DNA of 38,852 bases, taken from JAEUSG01 sp964590225 (GTDB lineage: Bacteria > Fibrobacterota > OXYB2-FULL-49-7 > JAEUSG01). Below the pieces are notes generated by a model, which saw only the letters and a list, made by a program, of their open reading frames with translations, was not told the DNA's origin and ran no database searches. Location of the stretch: NCBI GenBank assembly GCA_964590225.1, contig CAZPWS010000031.1, forward strand, positions 1 through 38,852. Direction: 5' to 3'. The position numbers and the translations under genes are program-made. Below are positions 17,648 to 25,811 of this stretch, one piece after another. Numbering within the stretch: the first letter of the stretch is position 1; the number at the start of each line of letters is the position of its first letter.

Positions 17648-17655
17648 GTGAAACA
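17640..17655. promoter_or_regulatory. Perfect 16-bp parS centromere site
   Basis: The sequence TGTTTCACGTGAAACA is identical to the canonical bacterial chromosomal parS palindrome bound by ParB/Spo0J. It overlaps the GTG start codon of mnmG (17645-17647) and borders the putative origin region. With parA and parB about 3 kb away it completes a ParABS system. ParB binding here could also affect mnmG-operon expression, which is inference. Confidence 0.95.
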
Positions 17656-17731
17656 GATATGGTTAAACAATTTGATTCACTGTTTTAATTTTAAATTATA
17701 TAAAATATCAATAATACAATAATGGATAATA

Positions 17732-17740
17732 TGTTCATAA
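17732..17740 (-). promoter_or_regulatory. DnaA-box-like 9-mer (TTATGAACA)
   Basis: Reverse complement of TGTTCATAA, in the putative oriC. It matches the consensus TTATCCACA at 7 of 9 positions and is an exact inverted copy of the 9-mer at 17862-17870. Confidence 0.45.
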
Positions 17741-17783
17741 AAGCATATCTATTTTAAAATCAATGGATTATATATAAAACATC

Positions 17784-17792
17784 TGTTGATAA
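17784..17792 (-). promoter_or_regulatory. DnaA-box-like 9-mer (TTATCAACA)
   Basis: Reverse complement of TGTTGATAA, in the putative oriC. It matches the DnaA-box consensus TTATCCACA at 8 of 9 positions, making it the best single match in the region. Confidence 0.5.
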
Positions 17793-17861
17793 TTATTCTT
17801 TATTTTGTTTATATCTTTTTGATAAGTAGCACATAATAAACATTGTTAGTAAAAGAAGAAT

Positions 17862-17870
17862 TTATGAACA
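17862..17870 (+). promoter_or_regulatory. DnaA-box-like 9-mer (TTATGAACA)
   Basis: Direct-orientation copy seven bases from the dnaA stop codon. It matches the consensus TTATCCACA at 7 of 9 positions and is repeated in inverted orientation at 17732-17740. Confidence 0.45.
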
Positions 17871-17876
17871 ATAATA

Positions 17877-19226
17877 TTAATCAATTATCATCTTTGTAAT
17901 GTTGAAAACATCGTTATTAATTGCCTGATTTTTCCCAATGGTTTTTTCTATAGATTGGTATCCGTGGATAATCGTACTGTGGTCCTTCATAAAAATTTTC
18001 CCAATATTTTTAAGGGTAGAATTTGTCATTTTTTTAGATAGATACATGGCAATTTGTCGAGGAATAACATTTTCCTTTTCCCGAGAACCACTTATAATTT
18101 TTTCTTTTGATATTCTATAATATTGAGCAACTTTTTCAATAACTTCTTCGACATAAATTTTTCTTAACCCGGAATCATTTTTAAAACTCAATATTTCAAC
18201 CGCTTTAGCATAATCAACATCAACATTATACATAGACGAATATGCTAAAATTTTTATAAGATATCCTTCCATTTCACGAATGTTTACTGATGAATTTCTT
18301 GCAATATACTCAATAACTTCATCCGTTATATTTAAATGGTTTTTAGTTGCCTTTTTATGTAAAATCGCAACTTTTGTTTCAAAATTAGGCGGTTGAATAT
18401 CAACAGTTAAACCAGACTGAAAACGGGACACTAATCTATCTTCAAGACCATCTAACTCTTTAGGATTTTTATCGCTTGTAATAACAATCTGTCTATTTTT
18501 CATAAAGAGATCATTAAAAATATGGAAAAAGACCTCTTGAGTACCCTGCTTCCCAGCCATAAATTGAATGTCGTCCATTAATAAGAGATCCGCTTCCTTA
18601 TACACTACACTAAATTCGTCCATTTTTTTTGCTTCAATATATCTAATGTACTCATCAACAAATTGTACAGCACTTGTGTATATTATTTTCGCTTCACTAT
18701 TGTTCTGTAAGAGATGGTTTCCTATTGCCTGAAGCAGGTGTGTTTTTCCAAGACCGCTTTTTCCATATATCATAAGAGGATTAAATTTTGTCGAGCCAGG
18801 TGTTCCTGCAACAGCAAAAGCTGCAGAATGGGCAAATTCGTTATTTTTGCCCACTACAAAATTTTCAAAAGAATAATCTTTATTTAAAACATTGCGGTAA
18901 TTTAACCCTCTTTGATCAATAGGTTCCGGATTTAATTCATCAGAACAGAGCCGGACAGAGTAAAGGCCGTTTGAAAGCGAAGAAACGGTGTTTTTAATAT
19001 TTTCTAAAAATTTATCCTCAATAAATCCTGAATGTATCTCTCCTTTTGAAGTAAGTAGCTGGATTTCATTATTGATAAAATTTTTTACTTTTAAGGGTTC
19101 AATCCATGTTTTAAAGGTTTCGGTAGAGAAATAATTACTGAGCTCAATTTGGCAATTATTCCAAAATGATTGAATATCGATGTTTTGATTTTCCATAATG
19201 GGTGTAAAATAATTATTTTGCATCAC
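17877..19226 (-). CDS. dnaA: Chromosomal replication initiator protein DnaA
   Basis: This AAA+ initiator of up to 449 residues binds DnaA boxes and melts oriC. Domain I begins near 'IQSFWNNCQIELS'; the AAA+ domain has Walker A GKSGLGKTH (155-163) and Walker B LLLMDDIQF (214-222). The C-terminal DNA-binding domain carries the signature KDHSTIIHGYQ. The start is uncertain: GTG at 19226, ATG at 19223, or ATG at 19196 (codon 11, giving MENQNIDIQSFW), none with a clear Shine-Dalgarno. The gene diverges from rpmH across a 41-base gap, so the promoters of both must overlap or extend into the genes. Confidence 0.96.
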   Translation of the reverse strand: MMQNNYFTPIMENQNIDIQSFWNNCQIELSNYFSTETFKTWIEPLKVKNFINNEIQLLTSKGEIHSGFIEDKFLENIKNTVSSLSNGLYSVRLCSDELNPEPIDQRGLNYRNVLNKDYSFENFVVGKNNEFAHSAAFAVAGTPGSTKFNPLMIYGKSGLGKTHLLQAIGNHLLQNNSEAKIIYTSAVQFVDEYIRYIEAKKMDEFSVVYKEADLLLMDDIQFMAGKQGTQEVFFHIFNDLFMKNRQIVITSDKNPKELDGLEDRLVSRFQSGLTVDIQPPNFETKVAILHKKATKNHLNITDEVIEYIARNSSVNIREMEGYLIKILAYSSMYNVDVDYAKAVEILSFKNDSGLRKIYVEEVIEKVAQYYRISKEKIISGSREKENVIPRQIAMYLSKKMTNSTLKNIGKIFMKDHSTIIHGYQSIEKTIGKNQAINNDVFNITKMIID

Positions 19227-19267
19227 TATAAATTATTTAGTAAGTCTTTGAAGTAGAAAGGAAAAAA

Positions 19268-19417
19268 ATGCGTCAGCAGACATTAAATAGGACATCGAAT
19301 AAAAAGCGCACCACAAAGCACGGTTTTCGAAAGAGAATGAAAACCAAAAACGGTAGAAAAATACTCGCCAATCGAAGGAAAAAAGGACGCGCCAAATTAT
19401 CCGTTTCTGATGAATAA
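19268..19417 (+). CDS. rpmH: 50S ribosomal protein L34
   Basis: A 49-residue basic ribosomal protein found by direct translation. The sequence begins MRQQTLNRTSNKKR and continues KHGFRKRMKTKNGRKILANR, then RRKKGRAKLSVSDE, matching L34 almost throughout. AAAGGA lies eight bases before the ATG. Its last eight bases overlap the rnpA start (TCTG-ATGAATAA). It diverges from dnaA, as in most bacteria. Confidence 0.97.
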   Translation: MRQQTLNRTSNKKRTTKHGFRKRMKTKNGRKILANRRKKGRAKLSVSDE

Positions 19418-19685
19418 ACGGATATACGGAAACTTTTTTGACTGCATAGTTGTTGACAATAAAGAACCGAGCCCCGCAAAGCTTTCTTTTGCTCTTTCGA
19501 AGCGGTATTTTAATGCCGTCAAAAGAAATACCATTAAAAGAAGAATTAGAGCGCTGTGTCAAGTTGATTATGGTGCACTTAATGGTAACTATCGTTTTGT
19601 AGCTAAAAAAAGATTTCCTTTATATGAAAAGAAAATATTTTATTCGTCTTTAAAAAAGATTTTTACAGAACTGTCTAACGGATGA
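19410..19685 (+). CDS. rnpA: Ribonuclease P protein component, short N-terminus
   Basis: This protein subunit of RNase P assists the catalytic RNA in tRNA 5' maturation. The RNR-type motif is visible as KRNTIKRRIRAL (~38-49), preceded by 'LSFALSKRYFNAV'. From the first ATG it is only 91 residues against the usual 105-125, and the N-terminal helix with aromatic leader-binding residues is missing. The frame is open for 23 codons upstream within rpmH (from the TGA at 19338-19340) but has no ATG, GTG or TTG there. Either a non-standard start is used or the protein is naturally short. It overlaps yidD by four bases (ATGA). Confidence 0.9.
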   Translation: MNKRIYGNFFDCIVVDNKEPSPAKLSFALSKRYFNAVKRNTIKRRIRALCQVDYGALNGNYRFVAKKRFPLYEKKIFYSSLKKIFTELSNG

Positions 19686-19891
19686 TTGGTTCAATATTTG
19701 TATTTATTATAAAAGTGTATAAAAACATTGTATCGCCCTTTCTCGGGGTAAATTGCCGGTTTATTCCAAGTTGTTCGGAATATGCAATCCAATCCCTTAA
19801 AAAGTATGGAGTTCTTAAAGGAACTTTTTTTGCCTGCTGGCGCATAATACGCTGTAATCCATTAAATAAGGGCGGCTTTGATCCGGCCTGA
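19682..19891 (+). CDS. yidD: Membrane protein insertion efficiency factor YidD
   Basis: This 69-residue member of the YidD family (DUF37) has the hallmark pattern: an N-terminal amphipathic or hydrophobic helix, then CRFIPSCSEYA (~25-35), 'KGTFFACWRIIRCNPL' and a terminal GGFDPA. It is a membrane-associated helper for YidC-dependent insertion. It overlaps rnpA by ATGA and lies 24 bases before yidC, the standard gene order. Confidence 0.96.
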   Translation: MIGSIFVFIIKVYKNIVSPFLGVNCRFIPSCSEYAIQSLKKYGVLKGTFFACWRIIRCNPLNKGGFDPA

Positions 19892-19915
19892 CATTAACTA
19901 AAAAGGAATATTAAA

Positions 19916-21676
19916 GTGTTTAACAAAGAGTTCTTTATTGCTTTTCTGCTTATTTTCTCAACCTTCCTTTTCTTCAATAGCGATTTCTATAACTATACTC
20001 TTCTTAAAAAAGAAAAGATAGCGCCACAACATCAAAACCATGAACCAAACAGCCCGTCTGATGCTATCAAAGAAAGCAAGTATCAGCAAAAGGCAATAAA
20101 CGAAATTTCAAACCAAGATGCTGCACTACAAGAAGCAGTTACAGAAGTTATAGGCAGAACAATAACAGTTATAGGGAAAAAATATACAGCGACTTTTTCT
20201 ACAAAAGGGGCTTTGGCCACATCCTGGATTTTGAATGAATACACAGGACTTGACCAAGCTGCACATAATCTTATAAGTGATTCAAATAAAGCCATTTTTA
20301 ATTTTTCTGCCGGAGCCGTTGATTTCGATCAAATGCTATTTGAAGTCACCGCTCCAGATACAATTGTTCTTAATAAAAAACAAGAGCTCACATTTTTTAT
20401 TAAAGACAATTTCGGTCTATTAGCAGAAAAAAAGTTTACTTTGCATCCAGATAGTTTTGAAATAGGAGCGGATCTTTTTTTCAGATCGGGGAAAAATGAT
20501 AAGTACTCGTTTGGCTGGAAAGGTGGCATAAAAGAGAGCGAGAAGGATCCCGATACAAAACTTGCCGATCCGGCAATAAACATTTATTATGGGGAAGATG
20601 TTGATCATCCTGTTGACAATAATGATTCTGTAAAAATTATCGATGGTCTTATTAAGTGGACCTCCCTCAGATCCAAATACTTTAGTGGAACATTCGTTCC
20701 GGACAAAGCGGCCGATTTTACTGTTACCGCACGGAAGTTGCCGCAAACGGAACATTCAGGCAATCCTCACAATTTTTCCTTCATGATGGAGGGCAGGCTT
20801 GAAAATGGGCGCGCCTCGTACAAAGTGTTGCTCATACCCAACAAACATGCAATACTTAAATCATACGATATTAAACTTGATAAAATTTTGTTCAAAGGCT
20901 ATTCCTGGTTTTTTAAGGCGGATATTTGGTTTCCTAAACTTTGCGGATTACTTGTAACGCTTTTGAATTGGTTTTATGAAAAAATTCCCAACTATGGTGT
21001 TGCAATACTTTTATTAACACTTTTGATGAAAATTGTTACCTTACCACTTACGCTTAAAAGCTCTAAGTCAATGGCCAGAATGAAGCTGCTTGCCCCAAAA
21101 CTCAAGGCAATACAAGAAAAACACAAAGGGGATCCTATGGGACAGCAGCAGGCCATGATGAAAATGTATAAGGAAGAAGGAGTTAGTCCGCTTGGAGGGG
21201 CAGGAGGGTGTTTGCCGATGATTTTGCAAATGCCGATTTTTATTGCTCTCTTTGTAGCTTTACGCAAAGCAATTGAGCTTAGGGGGGCACCATTTGCATT
21301 TTGGGTACAAGATCTCTCTGCTCCGGAAATCATGGTTAATCTTCCCTTTTCAATACCATTTTTTGGAGCTCACTTATCTCTTCTTAATATAATTATGGCA
21401 ATAAGCATGTTTTTCCAGAGCAAACAGAGCATGACAGGAAGCGACCCCAATCAAAAAATGATGGTTTATTTTATGCCAATCATGATGTTTGTCATGTTTA
21501 ACAATATGCCGGCAGGACTTCTTTTGTATTGGTCGCTGAGCAACATTCTTGGAATTGTACAGAACGCTTTTATAAAGGTTAACCCAGAAGAACTAAAAAA
21601 GAAACCAAAGAAAAAAAGCATATTTGGAAAAAAACCATCATACAATGAAATATTAAAAAGAATGGGAAAAAAGTAA
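19916..21676 (+). CDS. yidC: Membrane protein insertase YidC (Oxa1 family)
   Basis: This 586-residue insertase has a first membrane helix (~6-22), a large periplasmic domain (~25-340) and the conserved C-terminal five-helix core. The core includes the 'YGVAILLLTLLMKIVTLPLT' block and the downstream 'GGCLPMILQMPIFIALF'. The long periplasmic domain is typical of diderm bacteria rather than of short Gram-positive YidC/SpoIIIJ. The start is GTG at 19916 with AAAGGA about seven bases upstream. The C-terminus is Lys-rich, which in other species helps ribosome contact. Confidence 0.96.
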   Translation: MFNKEFFIAFLLIFSTFLFFNSDFYNYTLLKKEKIAPQHQNHEPNSPSDAIKESKYQQKAINEISNQDAALQEAVTEVIGRTITVIGKKYTATFSTKGALATSWILNEYTGLDQAAHNLISDSNKAIFNFSAGAVDFDQMLFEVTAPDTIVLNKKQELTFFIKDNFGLLAEKKFTLHPDSFEIGADLFFRSGKNDKYSFGWKGGIKESEKDPDTKLADPAINIYYGEDVDHPVDNNDSVKIIDGLIKWTSLRSKYFSGTFVPDKAADFTVTARKLPQTEHSGNPHNFSFMMEGRLENGRASYKVLLIPNKHAILKSYDIKLDKILFKGYSWFFKADIWFPKLCGLLVTLLNWFYEKIPNYGVAILLLTLLMKIVTLPLTLKSSKSMARMKLLAPKLKAIQEKHKGDPMGQQQAMMKMYKEEGVSPLGGAGGCLPMILQMPIFIALFVALRKAIELRGAPFAFWVQDLSAPEIMVNLPFSIPFFGAHLSLLNIIMAISMFFQSKQSMTGSDPNQKMMVYFMPIMMFVMFNNMPAGLLLYWSLSNILGIVQNAFIKVNPEELKKKPKKKSIFGKKPSYNEILKRMGKK

Positions 21677-21694
21677 AACAAGGCAAAAGTTTTT

Positions 21695-23389
21695 ATGATT
21701 AAACAGTATCCTCACTATAAATTGCGTACCATAAAAAAATTAGATGGGTTTTGGGATTTTTCTTTTGTAAGCGAGACGGCTTCAATAAATGAAGTAGATG
21801 TTTCTGCGCTCTCTTTTTGTGAAAAAATGGCTGTTCCAGGAGTATTCGATGCCGTTGGCACACACGCAGGAAAAAGAGGGGTCGTCGCTTATAAAACTTA
21901 TGTAAATTCTACTCCCGGGAAAAGCAGCCTACTTGTCTTTCACGGAATAGGCCTACAGGCAAAAGTATTTGTTGATAGGCAAGCTGTTTATGCATGGTCT
22001 CTGCCATATAGTGAATTTACGGTTCCCATAGCACCCTCCACAGAAGAAAGAAGAGAGATTGTTGTTTTAATTGATAACCGTTTCAATACAACAGTCGTTC
22101 CACTTGCCCATCAATTTTATGATTTTTATTTCTTCGGCGGTTTTTATCGAGGGGTTGAATGGCATGAAATTGAAGAATATTATATCGACCGCGCAAAAAT
22201 ATCCGTTATAGATGCTCAAGCAGGAAAAATAAAAGTAGCAGTTACCATAAATGGAGATAGCCCCCCATCTCTTCCTGTGCAGTATTCACTTAATAATTTA
22301 TCGATTCAGGCAGCGGGGCCACAAAAAATAGAAAAAGGGATGCTGTTTTTAGAATTTACTATACCAAATCCTATACTTTGGCATCCACATGCCCCACATT
22401 TATATGAATTAACCATACAAATTGGCAATGATGCAGTAACAGAGCGATTTGGTCTTCGTGAAATAGCAACAGATGGCACGAATATTTTAATTAACAGTAA
22501 GGCAATAAAACTTCTTGGATATTGCCGCCACGAAACCCACCCCCAATTCGGGCCAGCATTACCCGATGCGCAGCTTATTCAGGATTTACAGCTGCTAAAA
22601 AAGATGGGGTGTAATTTTATTCGTGGTTCGCATTATCCGCAAGACCAACGGTTTCTTGACTTGTGCGACGAAATGGGAATGGTTGTCTTTGAGGAGAGTC
22701 TTGGCTGGGGAAACAGGCCTGCTCAAATAAATAGTGAACCATTTATCTGCGATCAAAAAAAGCAGACGCGCTTGATGGTACAAAAAAGTTTTAACCATCC
22801 ATCGGTCATAATGTGGGGTTTTCTTAATGAAGGCTCCAGCGACGACCCATCCTGTCGCCACTTATATGAATCTCTTGCCACTCTAATAAGAAAAGAGGAT
22901 TCGTCAAGACTCATTACTTATGCTTCAATGTTTCCGCATAAGGACATTAATTTTGACCTCGTTGATATTGTAAGCGTTAACCTATACCCGGGCTGGTACG
23001 CTGCAGATCGCGAGCAGACGCGGCCCTTAAACGAAATAGTACCGGCATTACAAAAGCTTATTGACCTTGTTAATAATTTACCCAAAAGAAAACCATTAAT
23101 CATAAGCGAAATTGGCGCGGGTGCCATCTATGGCTGGCGCGATGTAATGCATGCTCATTGGTCTGAAGAATATCAGTCTGATTATCTTGAAGTAGTGTGT
23201 AGAGAGGTTGTCAGGAATAACGGCTATGCAGGTCTCTCTTTGTGGCAATTTTGCGACGGGCGGACATATTCAAGCAGTTACGCTCTTGTAAGACCGCGAG
23301 CAATGAATAATAAGGGAACCTTCGATGAGTACCGGCGGCCAAAACTCGCCTACGAAAAGGTAAAAAAACATTTTTCTCAAAATAAATAA
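21695..23389 (+). CDS. GH2 glycosidase, probable beta-glucuronidase
   Basis: This 564-residue GH2 enzyme has an N-terminal sugar-binding sandwich domain, an immunoglobulin-like domain and a C-terminal TIM barrel. The acid/base is Glu379 in FLNEG and the nucleophile Glu472 in IISEIG. Near the end, N538-x-K540 in MNNKGTF corresponds to the NxK motif that in E. coli GusA and gut homologues binds the glucuronate carboxylate. This favours glucuronidase over galactosidase, though neither substrate is proven. The conserved 'RRPK' follows. No signal peptide is evident. It lies 18 bases after yidC, where some bacteria carry mnmE. A KDG kinase ~14 kb downstream would fit uronate catabolism. Confidence 0.83.
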   Translation: MIKQYPHYKLRTIKKLDGFWDFSFVSETASINEVDVSALSFCEKMAVPGVFDAVGTHAGKRGVVAYKTYVNSTPGKSSLLVFHGIGLQAKVFVDRQAVYAWSLPYSEFTVPIAPSTEERREIVVLIDNRFNTTVVPLAHQFYDFYFFGGFYRGVEWHEIEEYYIDRAKISVIDAQAGKIKVAVTINGDSPPSLPVQYSLNNLSIQAAGPQKIEKGMLFLEFTIPNPILWHPHAPHLYELTIQIGNDAVTERFGLREIATDGTNILINSKAIKLLGYCRHETHPQFGPALPDAQLIQDLQLLKKMGCNFIRGSHYPQDQRFLDLCDEMGMVVFEESLGWGNRPAQINSEPFICDQKKQTRLMVQKSFNHPSVIMWGFLNEGSSDDPSCRHLYESLATLIRKEDSSRLITYASMFPHKDINFDLVDIVSVNLYPGWYAADREQTRPLNEIVPALQKLIDLVNNLPKRKPLIISEIGAGAIYGWRDVMHAHWSEEYQSDYLEVVCREVVRNNGYAGLSLWQFCDGRTYSSSYALVRPRAMNNKGTFDEYRRPKLAYEKVKKHFSQNK

Positions 23390-23403
23390 AAATAAGGCAA
23401 CAG

Positions 23404-24996
23404 ATGAATTCTTCTACAATAGAACTAATAAATATTAAACAAGCAAGCAGATGGGCATCTGAATTCTTAGAAAAAAACATTACAACATCAAATATTAGCT
23501 ATTTAATTCAATATGGCAGAATAAAAAAATATGGAGAGAATGGCAGCACGCTTATTTCTGTTAAAGAATTAGAAAAATATTATAGTTCTTATAATGTAAA
23601 AAGAGAAAAAAACTGGAACGAACAACTGGGCAATGATTTAAATTGGGCGCTGTCGTTTGAACAATACAAGGAGTCCGAAACCACCAAACATGTTCATAGG
23701 CTTCACCCTTATAAAGGGAAGTTTATTCCGCAATTAGTCGAATATTTTTTAGACGAACATATTGATGAATTCAAAGAAGAGATTTTTTTTCGAGCAGGAG
23801 ATATTGTACTGGATCCTTTTTCTGGAAGTGGAACGACAATGGTACAAGCTGCAGAGTTGGGCATTAACGCAGTTGGAATTGATGTTTCTGAATTTAATTC
23901 AATGATAGGCAATTGTAAGGTAGATAAATATGACATAATTCTTGTTCAGAAAGAGCTAGCGAAAATAACTTCGGCGCTTAAGGGATACTTGGAAAACTCT
24001 AACACTGTTTATTTCGAAGAGGAATTATTAAAAGAATTATATAAATTTAACCTTAAAAACTTTCCTGTTCCTGAGTATAAATACAAATTAAGAAACAAAG
24101 AGATAAATGAAAAAAAATATGGGGCAGAAAAAGAAACAGAATTTTTACCTATCTTTAATAATCTCGTAAAAAAATATGAGATACAATTAAAACAAAAGGC
24201 AGCAGAAACATTTTTAGATAAATGGTATTCACAACACCTTAGAAATGAAATTAATCTTGTAAGTAATTTGATTGGAAAAATTGAAGACACCAAAACAAAG
24301 AGAATAGTAAAACTTATTTTAAGCAGAACAATTCGTAGTTGCAGAGCGACAACGCATTCTGATCTTGCCACAATTTATGAACCGATAATTTCAACTTATT
24401 ATTGTTCAAAGCATGGGAAAATTTGCAAGCCTCTTTTTTCGATATTAAAATGGTGGGAAACCTATTCACAGGATACGGTCAATCGCCTACAAACATTTGA
24501 TACTTTAAGAACCAATACATTTCAACATTGCATAACGGGAGATAGCAGAATAATTGATATTATTGAAGAGATAAAAAGAGTTAATCATAGATTTGCGACA
24601 TTAATTAGTAAAAATAAAATTAGCGGCATTTTTTCTTCTCCACCCTATGTAGGATTAATAGATTATCATGAACAGCACGCGTATGCTTATGATCTTTTTG
24701 GCTTTAAAAGGCAGGACGAATTAGAAATAGGGCCTTTATCTAATGGGCAAAGCAAAGAGGCCAAAAATAGTTATGTCAAAGGGATTTCAGAGGTATTAGT
24801 AAATACAAAAAAATATTTCAGAGAAGACTATAATGTTTTTCTAGTCGCTAACGATAAGTATAATTTATATCCAACAATTGCAGAAAACGCAGGCATGATA
24901 ATCGCAAATCAGCACAAAAGGCCCGTTTTAAATAGAACAGAAAAAGATAAGGGAGCATACTCAGAATTAATTTTTCATCTTAAGGAAAAAGGATAA
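23404..24996 (+). CDS. Type II DNA methyltransferase (probable N4-cytosine) with N-terminal HTH-like region
   Basis: This 530-residue modification methyltransferase pairs with the next gene. The SAM-binding motif DPFSGSGTT (137-145) comes first and the catalytic SPPY (412-415) ~270 residues later, an order that leaves a long central region likely to hold target recognition. SPPY is the form usual for N4-cytosine methylases. The first ~60 residues (ASRWASEFL, then SNISYLIQYGRIKKYG and ISVKELEKYY) look like a winged-helix or excisionase-type DNA-binding domain and may allow self-regulation, which is inference. The A-rich base composition differs from neighbouring genes. The stop is one base from the restriction-gene ATG. 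Confidence 0.88.
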   Translation: MNSSTIELINIKQASRWASEFLEKNITTSNISYLIQYGRIKKYGENGSTLISVKELEKYYSSYNVKREKNWNEQLGNDLNWALSFEQYKESETTKHVHRLHPYKGKFIPQLVEYFLDEHIDEFKEEIFFRAGDIVLDPFSGSGTTMVQAAELGINAVGIDVSEFNSMIGNCKVDKYDIILVQKELAKITSALKGYLENSNTVYFEEELLKELYKFNLKNFPVPEYKYKLRNKEINEKKYGAEKETEFLPIFNNLVKKYEIQLKQKAAETFLDKWYSQHLRNEINLVSNLIGKIEDTKTKRIVKLILSRTIRSCRATTHSDLATIYEPIISTYYCSKHGKICKPLFSILKWWETYSQDTVNRLQTFDTLRTNTFQHCITGDSRIIDIIEEIKRVNHRFATLISKNKISGIFSSPPYVGLIDYHEQHAYAYDLFGFKRQDELEIGPLSNGQSKEAKNSYVKGISEVLVNTKKYFREDYNVFLVANDKYNLYPTIAENAGMIIANQHKRPVLNRTEKDKGAYSELIFHLKEKG

Positions 24997-24997
24997 A

Positions 24998-25777
24998 ATG
25001 GCGATAGGAAAAAAGCAAATTGCAGCGATAGAAAATGTATTACGAAAAAGTTTGCGGCAAAAATTTCAAAATTATAACCCTGAACCAGCATCAATGCCTT
25101 TTCATACAAGATTATTGGGAAACGATAGAATGGCTTTGTTTTCCTTTATTCATTCACTTAATACAAATTTTGGAACAACTATTTTTGAACCGGTTGCGGT
25201 TGCATTAGCATCAACAAGATTTATGGACGCACAAATACAACAAATTGCAGGAACAAAGATATCAACAGAAGCTCAAAAAGTTATTCAAGCAATAATGGAT
25301 GATCTTTCTACAGCGAATCGATTACCCAATAAACCGGAAGAAATTAAAGAAATTAGAAAAGTATGTCGTAAAGGTGAAATAAAAATAATAAAACCGACAA
25401 GAGTAGATGTAAAATTAACATCTGAAGAGAACGAGGTTTTTTTGATTGATATAAAAACTGCAAAACCCAATGCTGGAGGGTTTAAAGAATTTAAAAGAAC
25501 ATTGTTGGAATGGATAGCCGCTTTTTTATTAGAAAATCCGGAATTAAAGGTAGAATCATTTATTGCAATTCCATATAACCCGTATGAACCACAAAAATAT
25601 AATCGGTGGACAATGAGAGGGATGATTGATATTGAGAATGAACTTAAGGTTGCAGAAGAATTTTGGGATTTTCTTGGAGGTAAGGGGGCTTTTGTGTCCA
25701 TTTTAGATATATTTGAACAGATCGGAATAGAATTAAGAGCAGAAATTGACGAATATTTTTCCAGATATAATAAGTAA
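24998..25777 (+). CDS. Type II restriction endonuclease, TdeIII/MjaII-like (possibly GGNCC)
   Basis: This 259-residue protein is assigned from position and recall of the TdeIII/MjaII endonuclease family, whose members cut GGNCC. A PD-(D/E)xK-type core is visible as Asp137 (RVDVKL) followed by D151-x-K153 in LIDIKTAKPN; downstream 'GFKEFKRTLLEWIAAFLLENP' resembles family members. It follows the methyltransferase by one base, the compact arrangement that lets methylation accompany cleavage. GGNCC specificity would agree with a cytosine methyltransferase partner, but recognition cannot be proven by inspection. The A-rich composition again suggests transfer. Confidence 0.75.
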   Translation: MAIGKKQIAAIENVLRKSLRQKFQNYNPEPASMPFHTRLLGNDRMALFSFIHSLNTNFGTTIFEPVAVALASTRFMDAQIQQIAGTKISTEAQKVIQAIMDDLSTANRLPNKPEEIKEIRKVCRKGEIKIIKPTRVDVKLTSEENEVFLIDIKTAKPNAGGFKEFKRTLLEWIAAFLLENPELKVESFIAIPYNPYEPQKYNRWTMRGMIDIENELKVAEEFWDFLGGKGAFVSILDIFEQIGIELRAEIDEYFSRYNK

Positions 25778-25811
25778 TACAAATTAGACGATCTTGTATT
25801 AAGAGTTTGAA

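Larger units (their letters stand above)
17656..17876. other. Putative replication origin (oriC), AT-rich with DnaA-box-like motifs
   Basis: This ~220-base non-coding, very AT-rich stretch lies between the dnaA 3' end and mnmG, directly beside parS. Several DnaA-box-like 9-mers are visible: TTATGAACA at 17862-17870, its reverse complement at 17732-17740, reverse TTATCAACA at 17784-17792, and reverse TTATCCATT at 17721-17729. All resemble the TTATCCACA consensus with one to three changes. Long A/T tracts such as 17686-17720 could serve as an unwinding element. The only other intergenic candidate, between dnaA and rpmH, is just 41 bases. The core genes dnaA, rpmH, rnpA and parAB nearby support the assignment, but an origin is not proven by sequence alone. 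Confidence 0.7.

Noticed and set aside
19227..19267. Alternative origin in the dnaA-rpmH gap
   Set aside because: Only 41 bases, with no DnaA-box-like sequence; the 17656-17876 gap is much better supported.
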